A DNA stretch of 64,000 nucleotides from Cyanoderma ruficeps (GCA_008694505.1 VZDJ01000219.1:6985089-7049088); one strand, 5' to 3'. Numbered from the stretch's first letter, positions 31,601-45,906 are shown. The notes: a model not told the origin generated them from the sequence alone. Numbers and translations: made by a program.

Positions 31601-34600
31601 CCTTGTCTCTCTGAGAGGCTGCTGATCAGAGCTTTGGGGAGAGCCAGAAGGAAAGAAAGTCCAGCTGCCAGGAGGGATGGCAAAGGAGCTGTGTGAGTGG
31701 GAAGCCCAGCTGTCAATGCCTGCAGGAGGGAACCCACCCTTCCTCACCCCCATGGCTGGCACAGCTTGTCCTTGGGAATCCTCCGTGTCCCCTCCCCAGC
31801 TGTGACAGTCCCTGCCTTTGGCTCTCCCTGCCTGAGGCTGTAATTAGCAGTAATCAAGGCAAGGTGCCTGCCCACGCTGTCACAGGGGGTGGGAGCAGCC
31901 TGTGCTTTGGGAACACTGGGGAGATGCTCCATGGCAGGGCCACGGCTCGGCCACCAGCACGGGCTGCCCTGGTCCTCACTGGCCACCCCAGGAAAGCTGC
32001 AAACTGCCCTCAGCAAAGCTGCTCTGCAGCTTATGGAATGTACCTGGAAATAAAATCTACCAGGGTGTGACAAGGGTTGTTTTAATAATCTGAAATCTTA
32101 CAGCTTCTACAACATCTGCTTCTTCACAGAGCAAGAAAATTGGTTTTAATTTCATTGCCATAATTCCATGGAAATAAATCTGAGAAACTCCAACTCCACT
32201 ATCAGCTAGAAAAACATTTTCTTTTTCCTACCTGTAACAGTGCTCATAAAACTGCATGAAATATAAAGAAAATAGAAATATCTGCTACTAATTTCCCCCA
32301 TCAGTAAAGTAAAAAGTTCACCAGATTTTTAACTTTGCAGAGGAAAGCAGAGCAAGAGATGGTTCTTTTGATGGAAGATGTTGCCTAGATAGAAGCAGAT
32401 ACATTCCTGTTGTATTTTAATTAGTTCTAAACCTATGCAGGTGAGGAGTACAGTACAGGATTATTATTAAAATTCATGATTTATAATCAGAACAGTTAGT
32501 ACAGTCTCTGAGAACAGCAAACTAAAGAGCTTTTAACTTTGGTTAATAGTGGAATTATCTAACTCCTGCTATCATTTAACCCACTGCTAAATTTTTAAGT
32601 GGAGAGAAAGGTTGTGATCATGAAGTGAAATTGTTGCATTAAGATCATAAGGAGAAAAGCTGTGATCTTTCTCAAAGGCTACATCAGGCCAGCCATTAAT
32701 TATGCATGCTCATTAATTATAATGGATTTTCTGCCACAAAATCTCCTGAACAGAACTTCAGTAGGGCAGCTGTGACAAATGTAGGAGGAATGCCCCTTTT
32801 AAAAGGCCGGGGGTTTCTCTCTTGTGACATCCTTACTGCAACTGAAGCAAAATGGCTAATGAAGTCAAGAACCTCATTCTTTGGAAGATCAAAGTCATAA
32901 AATTTTGTTCATTCCCTTTGAGACAAAACTATCAATTATAGCAAAGAGATTTTTTCCCTATAACTTTTCGTTGCATTTTTAAAACTCCCTAATTGTTCCC
33001 CAAGACCATCTTCCTTTGTATTTTGCTATAAACTAATTTACTGAAGTGTTAGGAATCTAAAAAAGTGTCTCTAGGACAAAACATCATATATTCTTCTTAA
33101 GAACAGAAGCAACGCCCTGTTCCTCTTCAGCAGAACCCGGCACAGGCTGTTTGGTTATCAGAGAGCTCTGCTGGCATTCAGCTACACAAGATCCGTGTTC
33201 CCAGAAAAGGGGGACTAAATTTGGTATTTTTGTTTAGTGTTTATACTCCTCATCTTCTCATCTCTGAGCTGTTTCCATCTTCTCTTTTTGGGGTTCAGGA
33301 CTCTTTGCTGAATTTTTGTGGGGTAAATGTCAGCTGGACTTCTTTAAATCACCCCTGCCAAGGGTATTTTTGTGCCCTCATTCAGTTTTGGGGAATTCTG
33401 GAAGGTGGTGGGGAGGGGGGGGACAGAGATGTTTAACTACGTGGTCACAACACAACTAAATTTGGCTGTAGGTTTTAATCTGTCTTTGACTGCAGTTTTT
33501 AACTCCTCCAGTGCCAGGTAGTTGCTAGAGCTGCTGCCATCACTTTCCACTGTCTAGGTTTGCATTTGGCAGGAATATCCCAGATCTGTGTGGTCCCCAG
33601 TCTGTAGCCTGGGGGTGCCCATCTCTTCAGTTACAAATTTCTACAGAAGTATTTTTTTCCTTTGATATTTTAGAAAAAAAAATACCATGGAATGGAAATG
33701 TTACATCAATATTTTTAATGGTTATTTAGAGAATGAAGTGTTTGGACATGTTGAAAATACTGCTGGGCACCTCTTTGCATGTGTAGGTGCCTAAATATCT
33801 GAGAAAAACAACCATCTGGTGTCTCTGGACTCAGATCCTCAGAAAATATGTAGTCTACTCAAAGAGAATTTAGGCTCATACATTTCTTTTGACGATTTGC
33901 TCAACTCTTAATATCTCCTTCTCTAATGTGCAGAGGAAGAACACACAAAAGGCTTTGAAAAGCTCTGATGCCTTTGTGCTGTCTGTAGGTATTTTACAGA
34001 CAACATTATGGAAAACTAGCAGGAAGAACCATATATTTTATACAAGTATTCTGCTCTCCATTTTCACCATCCCTTATCTTACTTTATAAAATAAATAATT
34101 GCCTACCTGGTGCCTAGATAGCATTGCCAATTATTTCAAAGTCAATTAATTTCTGAAATGATTTTGAGCTACCTCCAGTTGCTTCTCCTCCTTAAAGACT
34201 CATTTTCATCCACCCTGTTCCAGCAGAATTTCAGATTTCATATTTTAATTTCTGTAGAACTCCTGGGTTGTCTATAAGAGAGAATTTGGCCTCATCATGC
34301 CAGAACACAAAGAATACAAACGATTCTGCTGCTAGGAATCAGCCCTGCTTTGTGCACGCCTTACCTGGGACAGAAGACAGAAGCATTAGCACCTGAATGC
34401 AGAATATTTTCTGGTCTGTGCATGGTGTCCCTGCTGCAAAGCAATACAAAATCCTGTAATTCCGAGCAGAAAATCATATTTTGCCAGATTTGGGTGGAAG
34501 TTCTTGCTGACATCAAGGTAATTCCCAGTGGGTGGCTGCCACCAGAGTTTTGGGGTTTTTTATGCTTGGTCACTAGATTAAATGGACACTGAAAAATGCT

Positions 34601-37600
34601 GGTTGAATAAAAACCCGCTCCTAAACATAAGAATTGTTCCAGCTTCCACAGGGCAAAGCCTGGGACAGGAAATTAGTAAAATTATATTAATTTCAATGCT
34701 GATTCTTCAAATATAGGGCAACATCTTGATTCTGAACCTATTACATGACTTTCTTCCCTCAGTGTTGACCGTATTTAATGCCAAAATTAATGAGATACTC
34801 ATTGATGCCGGGCCAATTCCCTGACTTGCACATTGTCAATCAGGTAGAAATCCAAATGTTCACCCACTCTCTAAAGCATTTTATGTCTCTGACTCCATCA
34901 GAAGCACATGACACCTCTTGTGGATCATGTGGAATAAAATCAGATATTCTTTCCTTTTCACTCTGATGGAAAAGAAAGCACCCCACGATTCTCAACTGTA
35001 TAATCGTTTCCTATAAAATAAATTACTTTATCTGTCTTAATACTGTCACACTTCTGTTCTCCAGTGATCTACTTCTCCCATCTGTGTGCATAACTGTAAT
35101 CTTCTCTACACCTACTCTATGTATGCTCAAGTGTCAAAATCCAGCCTCAATCATTCCTGTCATCAGTCTCTTGTTCCTGATGGGATAGAGGGTAAAACAT
35201 CACTGCTCCTCAGACTTCTTTGGGAGATTTCTGGTCTCACTTTGCAGAGTTTACATGAGCTCTCCGAAATACAGTGTGACTGAGTTTTGCTTTGGTTTTT
35301 TTGTCACCCGAAATTTTCCACTTATGGAACGACGGGGTATTTTCATAGCTCTGTGTATCTTGTTTCCATCATGACTGATGCTGCAGTGAAGCATAATTTC
35401 AGGAGATATCCACATCACCCAAATCTTATGAAAGTTGACTTGCTGTTTCTTACTGAGTAATTCAGTGTGACTCATCCTTTGTTCTCTGATACAAATTTTT
35501 TCACTCGTTTGCAGAATATTGTTCAGACAATTGAGCTTACTTACTGGAATCACCATCTTTTCTGGTGAGGCAGCCCAATCACTCTCCCCTTTCACAAAGC
35601 CCTTGCAGGAGCATGAGGTGACCCATAAGTCACCACCATCTTGTTTGCCTTAAAATACAGACGATACTTGGCTAAACAAAACAACTGCGGGAGAAAAGAA
35701 ACCCTCCTGGAAGCTGTGCATCTTCGCGGTTTGCCGTGACAACGTGCCTCTCCTGCTGTGCCATGACCTACTTTGCTCACAAAATGCTCTCATTACCTTC
35801 CCCCAAACACGAGGCTGCAGGAGCCTCAGGAATTCTGTCCCTTGAGATCCGAAGTCTCGGTCACTGACAGTCCTGCAATGTGGATTTCCTTGGGAATCCC
35901 TGTGTCAGGGGCCGTGCTGTTTACTGTGTGTCATGTTAATAAAACAACCCCTCTCGTCCTGCAGCTGTTTGTATCATTTCCTGTCTCTGCTCCAGATCCC
36001 AGGCTGCCCTCATCATCCACTCCTCAAATTCACAGCTGGGTAAATTTTGCCATCTCATGAAAGATTCTGATGCTTTTTTGGACTGATTTATTTATCAGCC
36101 TAATTAACATGTTTTGCTCTGGTAGTTCAAAACTTTCTCTTTTTTTGTTTCCTTTTCCTTTTATGTTAATGGAAAGGAATCCTTTTTCTCTCCCCAATCT
36201 ATTGTGTGCATTCAAAACTTGGTGGGATGCCTGCTCATGGAGAAACAGGAGGCAAGAGTTTAAGCATCAACAGCTGTGGGAATGACCTACAACGTATGGG
36301 ACATTTGGTAATTATCCAGTCTCTATTATGTAAGATATAATATCATGCAGTTCTGCTAAAAGTCGAAAGTAGAGAGAAGGAAAATGATGGCAAATGACTG
36401 ATTGCAAAGATAAAGATTCTTAACTGTACATTCATATTGTTTGGATCTTTTAAAAAATGCCTAGAATTTGCTTGTTTAGTTCAAATTTGTTACAGAGCAA
36501 AGGCTCGGCTTTTGAAGGATGTTTATTGATAAAAAGAAGAGATGTTTGAATCTTAAATAGCCAGAGCTGAGAATGATTTACAAATGTATGACTGCAGTGA
36601 CTGGCTGTGAAATAAAGCCTGTTCTGGGATTTCTCTGCTCCAGTTGGAGTAGGGAAAATTTCTGATGCGTGTCAGAAGACAGAAGGGTGAGTTGTGGACT
36701 TTCAAAACCCTCCCACCCCCAGTGCGTGGTATTTGATGTCCAAATGAGGCAGGCATTTATACTTCAGAGGGTGAAGTCATCAGAGCAGAACCAACTTAGA
36801 GCAGGGAGAACTGGGAAGTTATGTGCTGAATAGATCTCAGTAACAAAAAATTGAGTCAGACTGTCCTACCAATTATGGATGTTGAGGTGGACACTACAGG
36901 GAAAGGCTATCCACTCCTGGGATTTCTACAGGGGATTTCTTTCCCCAAAATTATTCAATGTTGTTGAGGTAACATATTGGAAAAGCAGCTCACATGAACA
37001 ATGTTTAGGGACCCCGAATGAATTCACAAACTCTCTCTGGGAACTGGTCCAGTATGTAATTTCCTCCCTGACACTGGAACTTTGAGTAACATTAAGGAGT
37101 CTCACGGCACATTTATCAGCCTGAAATTTGGATACCACTGTACTGTTGGGAAGTAGAACTGTTTTATAACATATATCATAATTTTTGAAAACATGTGTTT
37201 TTGTAATTAAGATGTGTGCAGAAGTAGCAGAGTGAAGGCCAAGGTATTCAGAGATCCTGTGTTTGACACTACAGGCCAAATGATGAGTCTTGAAGAATTC
37301 TGTTCCAGTAAGGCATAATCTTCCACATTTTAAATGCTCACAAGTTGTCATTTGCAGTAGTTCTCAAACTCTTTGCTTAGTACTTACAGATTTATTTTGT
37401 ATTGTATTTTGCTTACTTATGGTATTGCTTTACTTAGATTTAGAGAAGTCTCCCTTGCATATAGAAAAAGCTGTTTGTGCTGTATCTTGTAATCTGTGTA
37501 CTTGGGTTAATACGTCTTTTATTTTTCACAGTCCCATTCTCCTGGTGGAGCTCAGCAGCTTTACTTTCTGAAAGCAGTGCCTGAAGCAAGGACGAAAACT

Positions 37601-40463
37601 GTCCTCCAAGTTATGAGAAACACACAGAGCCCAGCCCTGCCCTTCCTCAAGAAAATCCCAGACAGCTGCTGGGAGCATTGCTGTGCTGCCCCTCTACCCT
37701 GTGCTACTGTGTTGAGACAACTTTATAAGAAATAATCGACAATTAGTAAATAATTACTTGACAATTAGTAAATAATTACCCTCTGAGCTCTCAGGAGCCT
37801 CAGGATCTTCCATGGCAGCAGAGCCAAAAGGTGATGTCCTGTGCTGTTCTTACCAGTTAGCTGAAGTAAAAATCTGCTGTGATGTGCAAAAATAAAAAAA
37901 GGAGAGGATTCTGGTTTATAGCTGAAACCACAGTCTGCCATTGGAGGACATTTATTAGAAGTGGCTCAGACACTTCTTGCCCTCCTCGCTCTGAGTTGTC
38001 CCTTTCTCTGCGGTGGAGTTCATTGATTTCATCAGGGCTACTCGCATTTTTAAGTACAAACAGTTCTAAGTGAGGGTGAGAGAATTGTACCTTAATCCCC
38101 AGACTGTTTCACATGTCTTTGTCCGTTGCCTAAAATTTTCATGCCACCAGAGGAAAAAAAAATTATTTGTATCAAAATTCTTCATCTTAGATAAAAGATT
38201 TTAGTTGCTGTTTAAAAAAAGTGACACTACCTCTCAAAATGCTGCAGATTCACTTTTCAGATATGCAATTTTCATTCTATTGGATTTTTTGACATATGGT
38301 TATATAAAACATCTAATAGCAAATTCTACCCTTTTACACCTTCCAGAAGGCAGAGACTTCAGGAGTTAATGTGGGATTATTTTTAGCATGTATTCAAGTT
38401 TATTCATGCTGAAAGGTAGTACTTATCTTTTGTAATTTTAGAGTAGTTATTTGAATAAAAACATGAGTATAGTTCTATTTTAACTGTCATGTGACATCTG
38501 GGAACTGGTTCAAATCTCTCTCTCTTGGAGAGGTGGAAGTCTCAGCAGTTTTTCTTTCCAACACCTCAGTGGTACACACAATACCTGTGTACGTGTTGAG
38601 ACCTCTGTCTGTAAATAATATGAGTAACAAAATATGAGTAATCTTCTATACGCTGAGAGAACATTATACCAGAAACAATGAAAGCATCTATTGACCAGAG
38701 AAAGTGCAATTTTCAGTGTTCTTGGTAGGAAAAGCTTGTTGAAGTTAAATTACCCATTTGAGTACAAATTCCATGTTAAGCTGTCACTAGAGACACTGTT
38801 AGATAAAAATCTGTGGCTGAGTGTTTTCCCTCTAGCTGGGTAAATATTTCTGTTAGCCAACTCACTGAGCCCTTTTTCAAGCTCAGAAATTATCTGTGCA
38901 GAGGTTGCAAGTTTCTCATGTTTTGGGGTCACTCTTTACATAAGTCTTTTGCTATTTACTCTCTAAAGAAATAGTGAAAAACAAGGGGTCTGCAAGTTTA
39001 GTGTGTAATTTTGGTGGAAGGAGTTGAAGTGTTTGTCCGAGAGGACACACAGGGATTTGGCTGGGGCAGGCAAATGCAAAGGCAACAGCAGGAGGTCAGC
39101 AAAATTTCACAAGATTTTATTTGTTCCAAGTTTGATTTACAGGAAGAGGAATATAAACCTCTTACTTAGAGATGATTGTGAGTCTGACACTGGGAAAAGC
39201 GGTAAAATTAACAATTAAGTTACAATGATAATGAGGCTGTAGTTACTCAATGCCAAGTGATCTTTTTGCCTTTGCAGGTAATGCATGATTGTACATTTTG
39301 ATATTCAAGATAATCTGGCTTGCTCCAACCTTGGGGTCTGCATTGATAGGTCTGTGCTGTATCATTCTGCAGAAGAAAATATACCAATATTCACAGAACA
39401 ATGCCTTTCACAGTCTCTTTCCCAAGCAAACATGCCATAAAAGCATTTGTGATACTGGGTCTGTTGACAGTGATGTTTGAAGAGTCATTTTATGATGTAT
39501 TTCTTCTGCTGATCTGTATTTCTCTTCAGTGCATTCTGAAAGCATTTTCCAGCTCTGAGTCCCAGTGAACCAGCCCTGAATGTGCCACTCACCCCAATGA
39601 TGGCTCTGAGCCCTCAGGCAGTGTTTGGCCCTGCAGTCACACAGCTCAGGCCCTCAGGGGAGAGCAGATCCACGGCAGAGCTTCATGGCATGACCAATGC
39701 CCAGGAATGAGAGGGTGTGCTCAGCTTCCCCCTCACAGTACAGAGATGTCCAGCAGAGCCATTGCAGTGGGTCCCACTGTTCCCTCACACCGTGAGCCCT
39801 GTGTGGGGCTGGGGCAGGCACAGCAGGGCTGTGCGCTGACAGGGGATGTTGGATCTCAGCTCCTTCCCAAGGGCTGTACCCATCTCCTGCTGGGATCCCA
39901 GCCCCTACACGTGCCTTTAGGTCTTCTCAGCATCTGATCTGACCCCCCAACAGATGTTTGGCACAGTGGGTGACTCCTTCAGCTCCCATAAAACATGAAA
40001 CAGCCCTTAATTTCAGCTGGTTGAACCCACTACTGGCTGCAGATTTGGTGGCAGGGTGGAGGGGAAATAATAATTTTGTTTTTATAAGCTGCTAATTTTC
40101 ACACCAAGTATGTGTATCTTCCCCTAATCCTTTGCCTGAATGGAATATTTCCATCACTTGTTATTGCAACTAATTCCAGAAGACTGTAAAGAGATCCTGA
40201 GCTGAGTGATCTATTGTAATTCACTGAGAAAAGACTCAGCAACCTACATGCATACAAAAAGAACTGAAGTAAAACCTCTTTGTCTCAGTTACAGGTCTTT
40301 TCTCTTGAGCTTGGAATATCTTAGTGAGAAGAAGCTCCAAGAGATGTTCCCTCCCTCTCAGCATTGCTGCTGCACAAGTAAGAAACTTTGCTAAGAGTTG
40401 TTTAAATGAAGGAGCCATTTTGCAGGGACCCCATCAGCTCTGTTACCATTTCTGATCAAATTG
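28698..40463. other. Long intergenic stretch, no gene recognised
   Basis: In nearly 12 kb I see no exon of a known protein, no RNA gene and no CR1 copy. Base composition changes from mixed GC (28.7-32 kb) to AT-rich (32-39 kb). A 15-base A run lies near 30668 and a 22-bp tandem duplication at 37738. The many short open frames lack domains and cover both strands equally. Confidence 0.5.
37738..37781. repeat. 22-bp tandem duplication
   Basis: Two adjacent units of GACAATTAGTAAATAATTAC plus two bases (CTT versus CCC at the end) are nearly identical. Each contains TAAT/ATTA cores. Confidence 0.9.
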
Positions 40464-40556
40464 GTCTGGTGGGAGGTGTCCCTGCCCACGGCAGGGGGCT
40501 GGGACAGGATGATCTGTAGGATCCCTTCCAACCCAAACCATTCCATGGTTCTGTGC
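40464..40556 (+). mobile_element. CR1 LINE 3' fragment
   Basis: GGTGTCCCTGCCCACGGCAGG, then CAGGATGATCTG, then CCCTTCCAACCCAAACCATTCC and a TTCTGTG tail mark the CR1 3' end in sense orientation, about 90 bp. Confidence 0.88.
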
Positions 40557-43500
40557 TCTTTAACACTCCTCTGACCTACATCTCATTTGGAGAGTGGCCA
40601 CTTGGGCAGGCCGTTCCTGGGAGTGTCAGGGTCCAGCCCTGCAGGTTTTGCAGAGGTGGGATTTGCCAGGGAGCCTTGGGCAAACAGAAGGAACAGCTCA
40701 GTGCCCAGCTGGCTCATCCCTGCTGCCAAGGCAGGACAAGCACTCCCCTGGCTATGGAGAGAAATCAGACCAATATTTCTCCATTTGCTCTGGGAATACC
40801 CACTGGAATGAGATGGTGGAGTCTAACCATTCTTTGATGTGAGGAACAGTTGTTTTGTGCTGTGTCTGTCTTCCTTGGAAGGTGCCACTGCTACCTCTCC
40901 TGCCCCTTCAGTGTCCAGAAAAACCTTTTCATCCTCAGACCAAAGGCATAAACAAAAGGGTCTGTCACTGGTCCAGCCTCACCAAGAGCCAGAGGAGCAC
41001 CCCAGTTATCTGAAGAGTTGCATTTTTGATCCCTCCTTGAGAGCATCTCTTCTCCTGTCCAGCCACCCCTCCCCATCACCCAGCTGTGCCCCTGCTGAGC
41101 ACCCAGCACCCCAGCATGACCCCCTGCGGCTGCCACTTGATCCCAGTGGGAACAGCCGAGCTCAGCAACAGCCAGGACATCATTTCTTTACCCCCAGGCC
41201 TTCCCCATTTTGTTAATCTGTTCATTGCATTGCTAACTGATCAACTGAGGCAATCTCCTTTCTTGCCTTTCCACCTGCATCCTTCATTTCCCTCAAGGGC
41301 TGCATCACTGCTCCGGCATGACTACCCACAGAAATTGCTCTGTTCCTACTGTTGGTCTCTGCATTCAGTTTTTCTGCATTTCTGAAGCAGAGTTTTGGGT
41401 GGAATTGCCTAAATCTGGAGGAACACCCCCATGGATCAGACCCATTAGTTCCCTGATGTTATATTCTTTTGTTTGACTTCTCTTTATATGTATTTGGTGG
41501 GAAGTGACATGGTGAGACGGATCTAAAAAGCCATATTGTCCCCAGGGGAAGCCCTGCTGCAGTGTGTGACTTTCACACACACTGGGCCCTGTCGACCCCT
41601 TCACTCCTTGCTGCTGACAATTTTGAGTCTGTCAGTGGTGAAAGCAAGGCAGGAGCTGGTCCCTGACCCTGTTACAAAAGCCTTAATACAAAAATTCATC
41701 CCAGGTGGGCTCCAAGCACACGGCAATTGGCAGGAGCTGCTGGCAGCAGGTGAATGGCAGCTCTGGGGCTTTGGAAACTCGTGTTGCACACTGCTTTGGT
41801 TTTTAGCTGCAAGAAAGCCAGAGAACAGCCCAACATCTGCCTTTGCAGTGAAAATTATCGCAAGCTGCTGACAGTGCCAGGGTGTTTCTAAATTGATTCT
41901 TACTCCCTCTGCCTTCTTGTGTGAAATGAATTGGTATAATTTGTTTATGAATTAACATAAGGTGGCTTTAGAGATACAAAAGGTCTTTGCCAGGCTTAAT
42001 CCATTTACAGCTCGTGAGCAAATTGTTTAATTAGTGGGAAATATTTATGCTAAGTGCATCTGAAAACCTCAGCCAGGATCTTATTCCAAGCTATGTGGCA
42101 GCTCTGGAGAGCCCAGAGTGAGCCCAGGATAAAGGGCCATGATGGGTCAGATCCTTCCTTGGACATTTTCACTCCAGATGAGATCTGGTGTCTGGTATGT
42201 CTGACATAGCTCCATATTCCCAAGGTCAGGGTGATTTTTATCCATCTTCATGGCAGTGTGTGCAGGGCAGGCAGGAATGACCCGTGGGGTTGGGCTGAGG
42301 GCTGGACTGTCCCAGCATGGGCACAGCCCATCAGGGGGTGGCCCTGGCTGCAAGGAGCAGGGGCTCTGTGGTCTGGACTGGCCTCAGTAGCTCCCAGTCT
42401 GGTTTCCCAGGTGCCCTCAGAGCCTGGGCCATACTGGGTGATGGAGGAGGCTGGTCCCAGTGCCCTGGGACATCCCAGCTCCAGCCTCACCCCATCCCAC
42501 TCCATCCCCTCTGAGTGGGATGTGGTAGGAAGGACCCCAAAGCAGCAAAGCAGATCTGCAATGATCTTGCAGGTAGGGTCTTTTCTTACCTCTACAAGAG
42601 ACCGAAACACTTGAGAAGTTTTAGTGGAAATAGAGCTGTTCTCTTTATTCATTTGCCTCTTTGGTAAACTAAGAAATATGAGGGAAAAAAATAGCTGTTG
42701 TTTTTTTAATCTCTGTATCTGGCTTTATTTATACAATCCATCAAGAGGTATCTCATCAACAACATTATTTAAGCTGAAATAAGAGACTCACTATTAGTCT
42801 TAAAAAATCATAAAATAAACAGGTTCTGACATTTAATTTGTTGTAGCCAGTAAAAGAACAAATTACCAAGCAAACACTATGCAGAAAATATTCAAGCAAA
42901 GTAGAAATCAGTGTTCTTTATACGGGAACTTAAACCAGAACCATATACTTTGCATGTTCTGTTTACTTTTGTGTTGGGTAAGATGAAGTGTGCAGTTTGT
43001 ATTGTTTGCTCAGGGAATAATTTAAGCGTGGCTAAGAATGGAGCATCTGTCGAACAACTCTTTGGTCAGTAAACACTGTAAGACATTTTTTATTAAACAC
43101 AGCCCAGCCCTCCCCCTTTGCAGGGATGGATGAGAACAGTAGGCACATGAATTATCTCCAGCAGAAGGACCAGGCTGAGCAGAGCAGGAAGAAATGGCTG
43201 CTTTGTATCAGACCTGTGCAGGCATCAGGATGATTTGCACTGTGAGGAAAAGAAATGAAGGGTAGAGCCAACGCAGCTGGGCTCCAGAAAAAATAATGCA
43301 TGTCAAGTCAGTGAATGCCTGAGGTACCATCCTCCAAAAGAAAGCAGAAATGGGCAGGTGGATAATAGGTTTTCCATTAGTTTAGCCAGGCTCATCATTT
43401 CACTGAGTTGATTTTGGTGCAAAGAGGACAACCTTGTCTTGTTCAGAGATCTGCTGTGCACCACTGCCTGCTGAAATCCACGAGTGGCCAATGCAGAGAG

Positions 43501-45346
43501 AGGCCATGCAGGACAAAGGTATTCCTCAGGGCTAAACACATGGGCAAAACTCAGGGAACAGCTGGCTGGGGTATCAAAGGGCAGCCTGGAGCTGTTGGGA
43601 CCTCACCCTCTTCATCAGACTGTACCTGAGACTGCCTGGCTCCAGTGCTGCCTCCTCCTGCCCTGGCCTCCTGCCCTGGCTGTTGTGCCAGAAAACGCCC
43701 CGGCCTCAGTACCTGTGATACATGAAACATCATGGCTATGATTTTAAAAGCATCTTCTTTAAAACTTATGAAACGTCGAGAAATTTTGTTATAAGAAACA
43801 GGTAAGACTGATGGAGGTAAACACACTGCTTGGATTATTTACTTCTGTTTCAATTTCACTAGCTTTTAAAAAATGTTAATAGTGAAATCCACACTCATGT
43901 AAGTGTTATTCAAAGGAACACATGGTATAAGCCATGGAATTTGCCTGCCTTTCCCTGTTTTGCTTTCCCACCCCTCCATTTATTCACCTGCATCTCTCAC
44001 TTGCTTCTGACCTGCAGAGATGAGCTCCCAGGGTGAGCTGGGCTCCTGGCTTTGCTCCCCTGCAAACAACGAGAAGACACAGTCAAAAGGTGTTTCCACA
44101 CAGAGCAGAGCTATTTTGATCATTTCTAACAATGTGGGTGAAACTTCCAAGTTCAGCTACTAATTAATCAATATGTTCTTCATTTGGTCTAATGGGAGCT
44201 GTGGTACAAACAGGAGAGATGAGGCTGGGACTGAGCAGCCTGTGCTGGGATCCCAGTGTGGAACAGCAGATGCTGCAGGTTGTGCTGAGAGATTCAATTG
44301 GCTCTTCTGCACAAAACTGGGAGCTGGGTGAGCCAGACCAAAGCAAAGAGGTGGCAGATGGGATGAGGGCAAGATGATTAATAGAAATATACCAAGCAGC
44401 CTTGTATTAGCTCCTGGTGTGTGTTCTGAAGTGTGTGGCTGTGAGGATCTTCTCTGGTTTTGGGGCAAATCTGCTTCTCTGTGGTAGCAGTCCCACCGTG
44501 GCCTTCAGGGCCACTTCACCATCCATGCTGCTTACCAAGATGGGAAGTGAAACTGGAAAAGAGAGGAAGAGAAAGGAAAAGAAATGAGAAGTAAGGAAAA
44601 GAAAAAGGATACAGAGGAAAAGAGTCTCCAGCTCCCTGAAGCAGGCTGAGAACGAGGGACAGGAAAAGAGGAGCTGCAGCAGGAAAGCATTAAACAGACC
44701 CAGACAGGCACAGTGATAGAGACAGACTTTTAGATCAGTAAGAAACTGTGAAGAAAAGCCTGTTCAATAAAAAAACTGCCAACAGGGAACCACGGGGATA
44801 GTATCCACTAAATGACATCATTTACCACTCTGCTTGTTATCACTCATTATGCTTTAGATCCTATTATGTGCTGCTTAATGTGAATCTGGCCCCTGCTGTG
44901 TCAGGCACAACAGACAAAAAGAGGGGACAAAAAATCATTTCTTGCCCCAAGGAGTTCATGGTGGAGTGTAAAGACTATTTCCATGAAATAGTTGTATTAT
45001 CAGTTCAGTGCTGGAGGTTCTGGAAGACATCGACAGGTGGACAATATGTTTCTCAGAGTTTTATAACAAAAGCAAATTATATATATATGTAAAGTAGAAA
45101 TTACAGTTGGCTGAGTGCACTACAAGAAAACCTTGGAGGTATGGCAGTTTCATTTTGTTGAAGGGAAGTGATTCATTTTAGTGGCATAGGGATGCTGCAG
45201 ATTTCATTAGATCTTAGATTTTACTAGGCTACAAATCTTCACTGTTCTAACTGCCGTGGGATTTGGGCTTTCATTTGGAACCTGACAATCCTTGGTAACC
45301 ACTCTTGCTTTGATATGGTTGCTGCTTCTAATGAAGAATCCAAAAA
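40557..45346. other. Intergenic, no gene recognised
   Basis: GC-rich parts at 40560-41160 and 42250-42530 alternate with AT-rich parts at 41880-42060 and 42660-43080. A purine-rich tract lies at 44547-44626. No protein family is recognisable in any frame. Confidence 0.5.
44547..44626 (+). repeat. Polypurine (GA-rich) tract
   Basis: About 80 bases are nearly all A and G on the + strand, built from GGAAAAG/GAGAAG-like words with few interruptions. Confidence 0.75.
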
Positions 45347-45906
45347 TTCAGTGTCAAAAACGAGGTTCACTTTCTATGTAAATTTTAAGAAATAGGTTTA
45401 ATAGAAAATAAGACAATTAGGAGATAGAAAATAGCAAAGTATGACCGGCGGGGTGACCTGGCATTCAGCCAAGCCCACCCTGTGCTATAGCAGAGACAGT
45501 CTTTAAATGCCCTTTCTGTTGCATCAGTTTTATTCGTGTTCTTCCATAAACTAGTCTCCATATTCCAGGAATTGTTTTGCATGATCCTTCTTGGGTCCAT
45601 CTTTTTAGAGTATGTGTGTTTCTTGGCTGTGTCTTCATTATCACCTCCAGCCTGGGCCTTGCTCCACACTTTCCTCAGGTGGTAGATGCTGAGATTTGTC
45701 TGTCAATAGCAGAGTCTCCTTCACATGTTCACTGGATGTTATCCTGACCAAACAGTTTAACCATGTTGTATCAACTACTACCACCACACCTAGTTTTCTT
45801 TACTAATAGCAGAAATAAAAACTTATATCCTTACCACAATGTCATTAATCATATAGCACACATCTTGCGAAAAGCCAACTTTATAATATGCATTTATGAC
45901 ATTCAG
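45347..45906 (-). mobile_element. Solo LTR of an endogenous retrovirus with 5-bp target duplication
   Basis: A 550-bp element (45352-45901) begins TGTCA and ends TGACA and is flanked on both sides by TTCAG, a 5-bp target-site duplication. On the - strand it starts TGTCATAAATGCATATTATA, resembling songbird ERV LTRs as I remember them, with an ATTAAA poly(A)-type signal near 45398. The 5-bp duplication suits an ERVL-like element. There are no gag, pol or env remnants beside it, so it is a solo LTR left by recombination. An open frame inside it is not taken as a gene. Confidence 0.82.

Noticed and set aside
38750..38932. 60-codon - strand frame with a Glu/Leu-rich helix-like stretch
   Set aside because: It is too short, with no splice context and no match to TRPC7 or another known protein.
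45385..45669. 94-codon open frame on the - strand
   Set aside because: It lies wholly inside the solo LTR, which is not expected to encode protein.
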